The notes beneath the pieces are model-generated. The model saw only the letters and a list, made by a program, of their open reading frames with translations, was not told the DNA's origin and did not search any database. Positions 5,858 to 6,525 of a stretch of 6,525 bases of DNA are shown here, one piece after another; positions within the stretch are counted from its first letter, which is position 1; each line of letters starts with the position of its first letter. The position numbers were made by a program, and so were the translations under genes. The DNA is taken from contig JAFLKZ010000117.1 in NCBI GenBank assembly GCA_019162915.1, positions 1 to 6,525 on the forward strand, in the 5' to 3' direction. This DNA is from Campylobacteraceae bacterium. GTDB lineage: Bacteria > Campylobacterota > Campylobacteria > Campylobacterales > Sulfurospirillaceae.

Positions 5858-6468
5858 AAAAGATTTTGACAACCCCCATTCGTGATGAAGATATCAAGTC
5901 TCTCAAAGTAGGCGACATCGTTTATTTAAGCGGAACACTCGTTACATGTAGAGATGAGGGTCATAGGCGTATCATTGCGGAGGGAATCATGCCACAATTA
6001 CCAATGGATCGCATTGCTATCTTTCATGCAGGTCCTATCGTTAAAGACGTAGAAGGTGGTTGGGAGATGGTTTCCATCGGACCTACGACGAGTATGCGAA
6101 TGGAACGCTATGAAAAAGAGTTTTTAGCCAAAACGGGTGTTAAGCTTGTCATCGGCAAAGGCGGTATGGGACCAAAAACGGCGGAAGGCTGTAAAGAGAG
6201 TACGGCGGTTCATGCGGTTTTCCCTGGAGGTTGCGGTGTCGTAGCAGCAGAACAAGTGGAAAAAATAGAAGGTAAAGAATGGCCAGAGTTTGGGATGCCT
6301 GAAGCTTTTTGGATTTTAAAGGTGAAAGAGTTTGGACCGTTAATTATCTCTATCGATACAGAGGGAAATAACCTTTTTGAAGATAACAAAGTTGTTTTTC
6401 ATCAACGCAAAGAAGAAGCGCTTGCAAGTACATCAAAACAAATTGTCTCGATGATTGCTAAAAGCTAA
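5854..6468 (+). CDS. ttdB: L(+)-tartrate dehydratase beta subunit (fumarase C-terminal domain type)
   Basis: This is the partner subunit of TtdA, and the alpha and beta chains form the active site together. The 204 residues compare with about 201 in E. coli TtdB. The N-terminus MKKILTTPIRDEDIKSLKVG is nearly that of TtdB, followed by SGTLVTCRDEGHRR at 26-39. The substrate-site signatures AIFHAGPIV at 55-63, GPTTSMRM at 76-83 and GKGGMG at 101-106 are present. GMPEAFW at 147-153, KEFGPLIISIDTEGNN at 158-173 and a helical tail complete the domain. No key residue looks lost. AAGGAG lies 7 nt before the ATG, and the ATG overlaps the ttdA stop (ATGA), so equal expression by coupling is likely. No transporter or LysR-type ttdR gene is present in this window. 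Confidence 0.92.
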   Translation: MKKILTTPIRDEDIKSLKVGDIVYLSGTLVTCRDEGHRRIIAEGIMPQLPMDRIAIFHAGPIVKDVEGGWEMVSIGPTTSMRMERYEKEFLAKTGVKLVIGKGGMGPKTAEGCKESTAVHAVFPGGCGVVAAEQVEKIEGKEWPEFGMPEAFWILKVKEFGPLIISIDTEGNNLFEDNKVVFHQRKEEALASTSKQIVSMIAKS

Positions 6469-6471
6469 AGC

Positions 6472-6483
6472 TTTACATGTAAA
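6472..6483. repeat. TTTACATGTAAA palindrome, copy 5 (3' of ttdB)
   Basis: A perfect 12-bp version starting 3 bp after the ttdB stop. Its right half is shared with the left arm of the terminator-like inverted repeat. Confidence 0.8.
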
Positions 6484-6504
6484 AGTCTCTTAAGAGACTT
6501 TTAC
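6479..6504. terminator. Perfect 26-bp inverted repeat, probable bidirectional terminator after ttdB
   Basis: The arms GTAAAAGTCTC and GAGACTTTTAC pair perfectly around TTAA, giving an 11-bp stem with a 4-nt loop, 10 bp after the ttdB stop. On the plus strand the last stem bases are TTTT and on the minus strand they are also TTTT, so the hairpin could work in both directions. The T tract is short and lies within the stem, so efficiency is uncertain. Confidence 0.65.
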
Positions 6505-6525
6505 ACCTTCTTTACCAAAATTCAC

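Noticed and set aside
6490..6525. Possible C-terminus of a convergent minus-strand gene (VNFGKEGVKVS then TAA)
   Set aside because: Only 11 codons are visible, and another frame also stops nearby (EFW then TAA), so no gene can be supported from the window.
1..6525. tRNA, rRNA, CRISPR array, insertion sequence or att site
   Set aside because: No cloverleaf, regular spacer-repeat array, transposase or terminal repeats with target duplication were seen on either strand.

Overview
The window looks like chromosomal DNA from a Campylobacterota (epsilonproteobacterial) genome, with Sulfurospirillum or a close relative the best guess. This is inference from the moderately AT-rich composition, the style of the encoded proteins and the gene mix (NFACT protein, Ogt, glycerate kinase, a Crp/Fnr regulator and a two-subunit Fe-S hydro-lyase). 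No marker gene fixes the genus.

The left two thirds (1-4010) is read on the minus strand. In transcription order it holds ogt (methylated-DNA repair) and a glycerate kinase joined by an ATGA overlap, then an antitoxin/ParE-RelE-type toxin pair also joined by ATGA. Next come an unrecognised 306-residue protein with a Cys/His metal-site pattern, and the first 288 codons of an NFACT-family (RqcH/FbpA-like) protein that runs off the window's left edge. The toxin-antitoxin pair has its own extended -10 promoter, and the glycerate kinase stop codon lies inside that -10 hexamer.

The right third (4167-6468) is read on the plus strand. It holds a Crp/Fnr-family regulator, divergent from ogt, then ttdA-ttdB, a two-subunit [4Fe-4S] hydro-lyase very close in sequence to L(+)-tartrate dehydratase, with a fumarase role as the alternative. 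ttdA and ttdB overlap by ATGA and are followed by a perfect 26-bp inverted repeat that probably acts as a terminator. The regulator may control ttdAB, but this is inferred only from position.

Metabolically, TtdAB would feed tartrate into oxaloacetate (or interconvert fumarate and malate), and glycerate kinase would feed glycerate into glycolysis as a phosphoglycerate. Both fit use of small hydroxy acids, but they lie in separate transcription units.

The most striking signal outside the genes is the perfect palindrome TTACATGTAA. It occurs five times, with two one-mismatch copies, both between genes and inside genes in all three codon phases. This points to a DNA-level motif rather than protein conservation or one promoter's operator.
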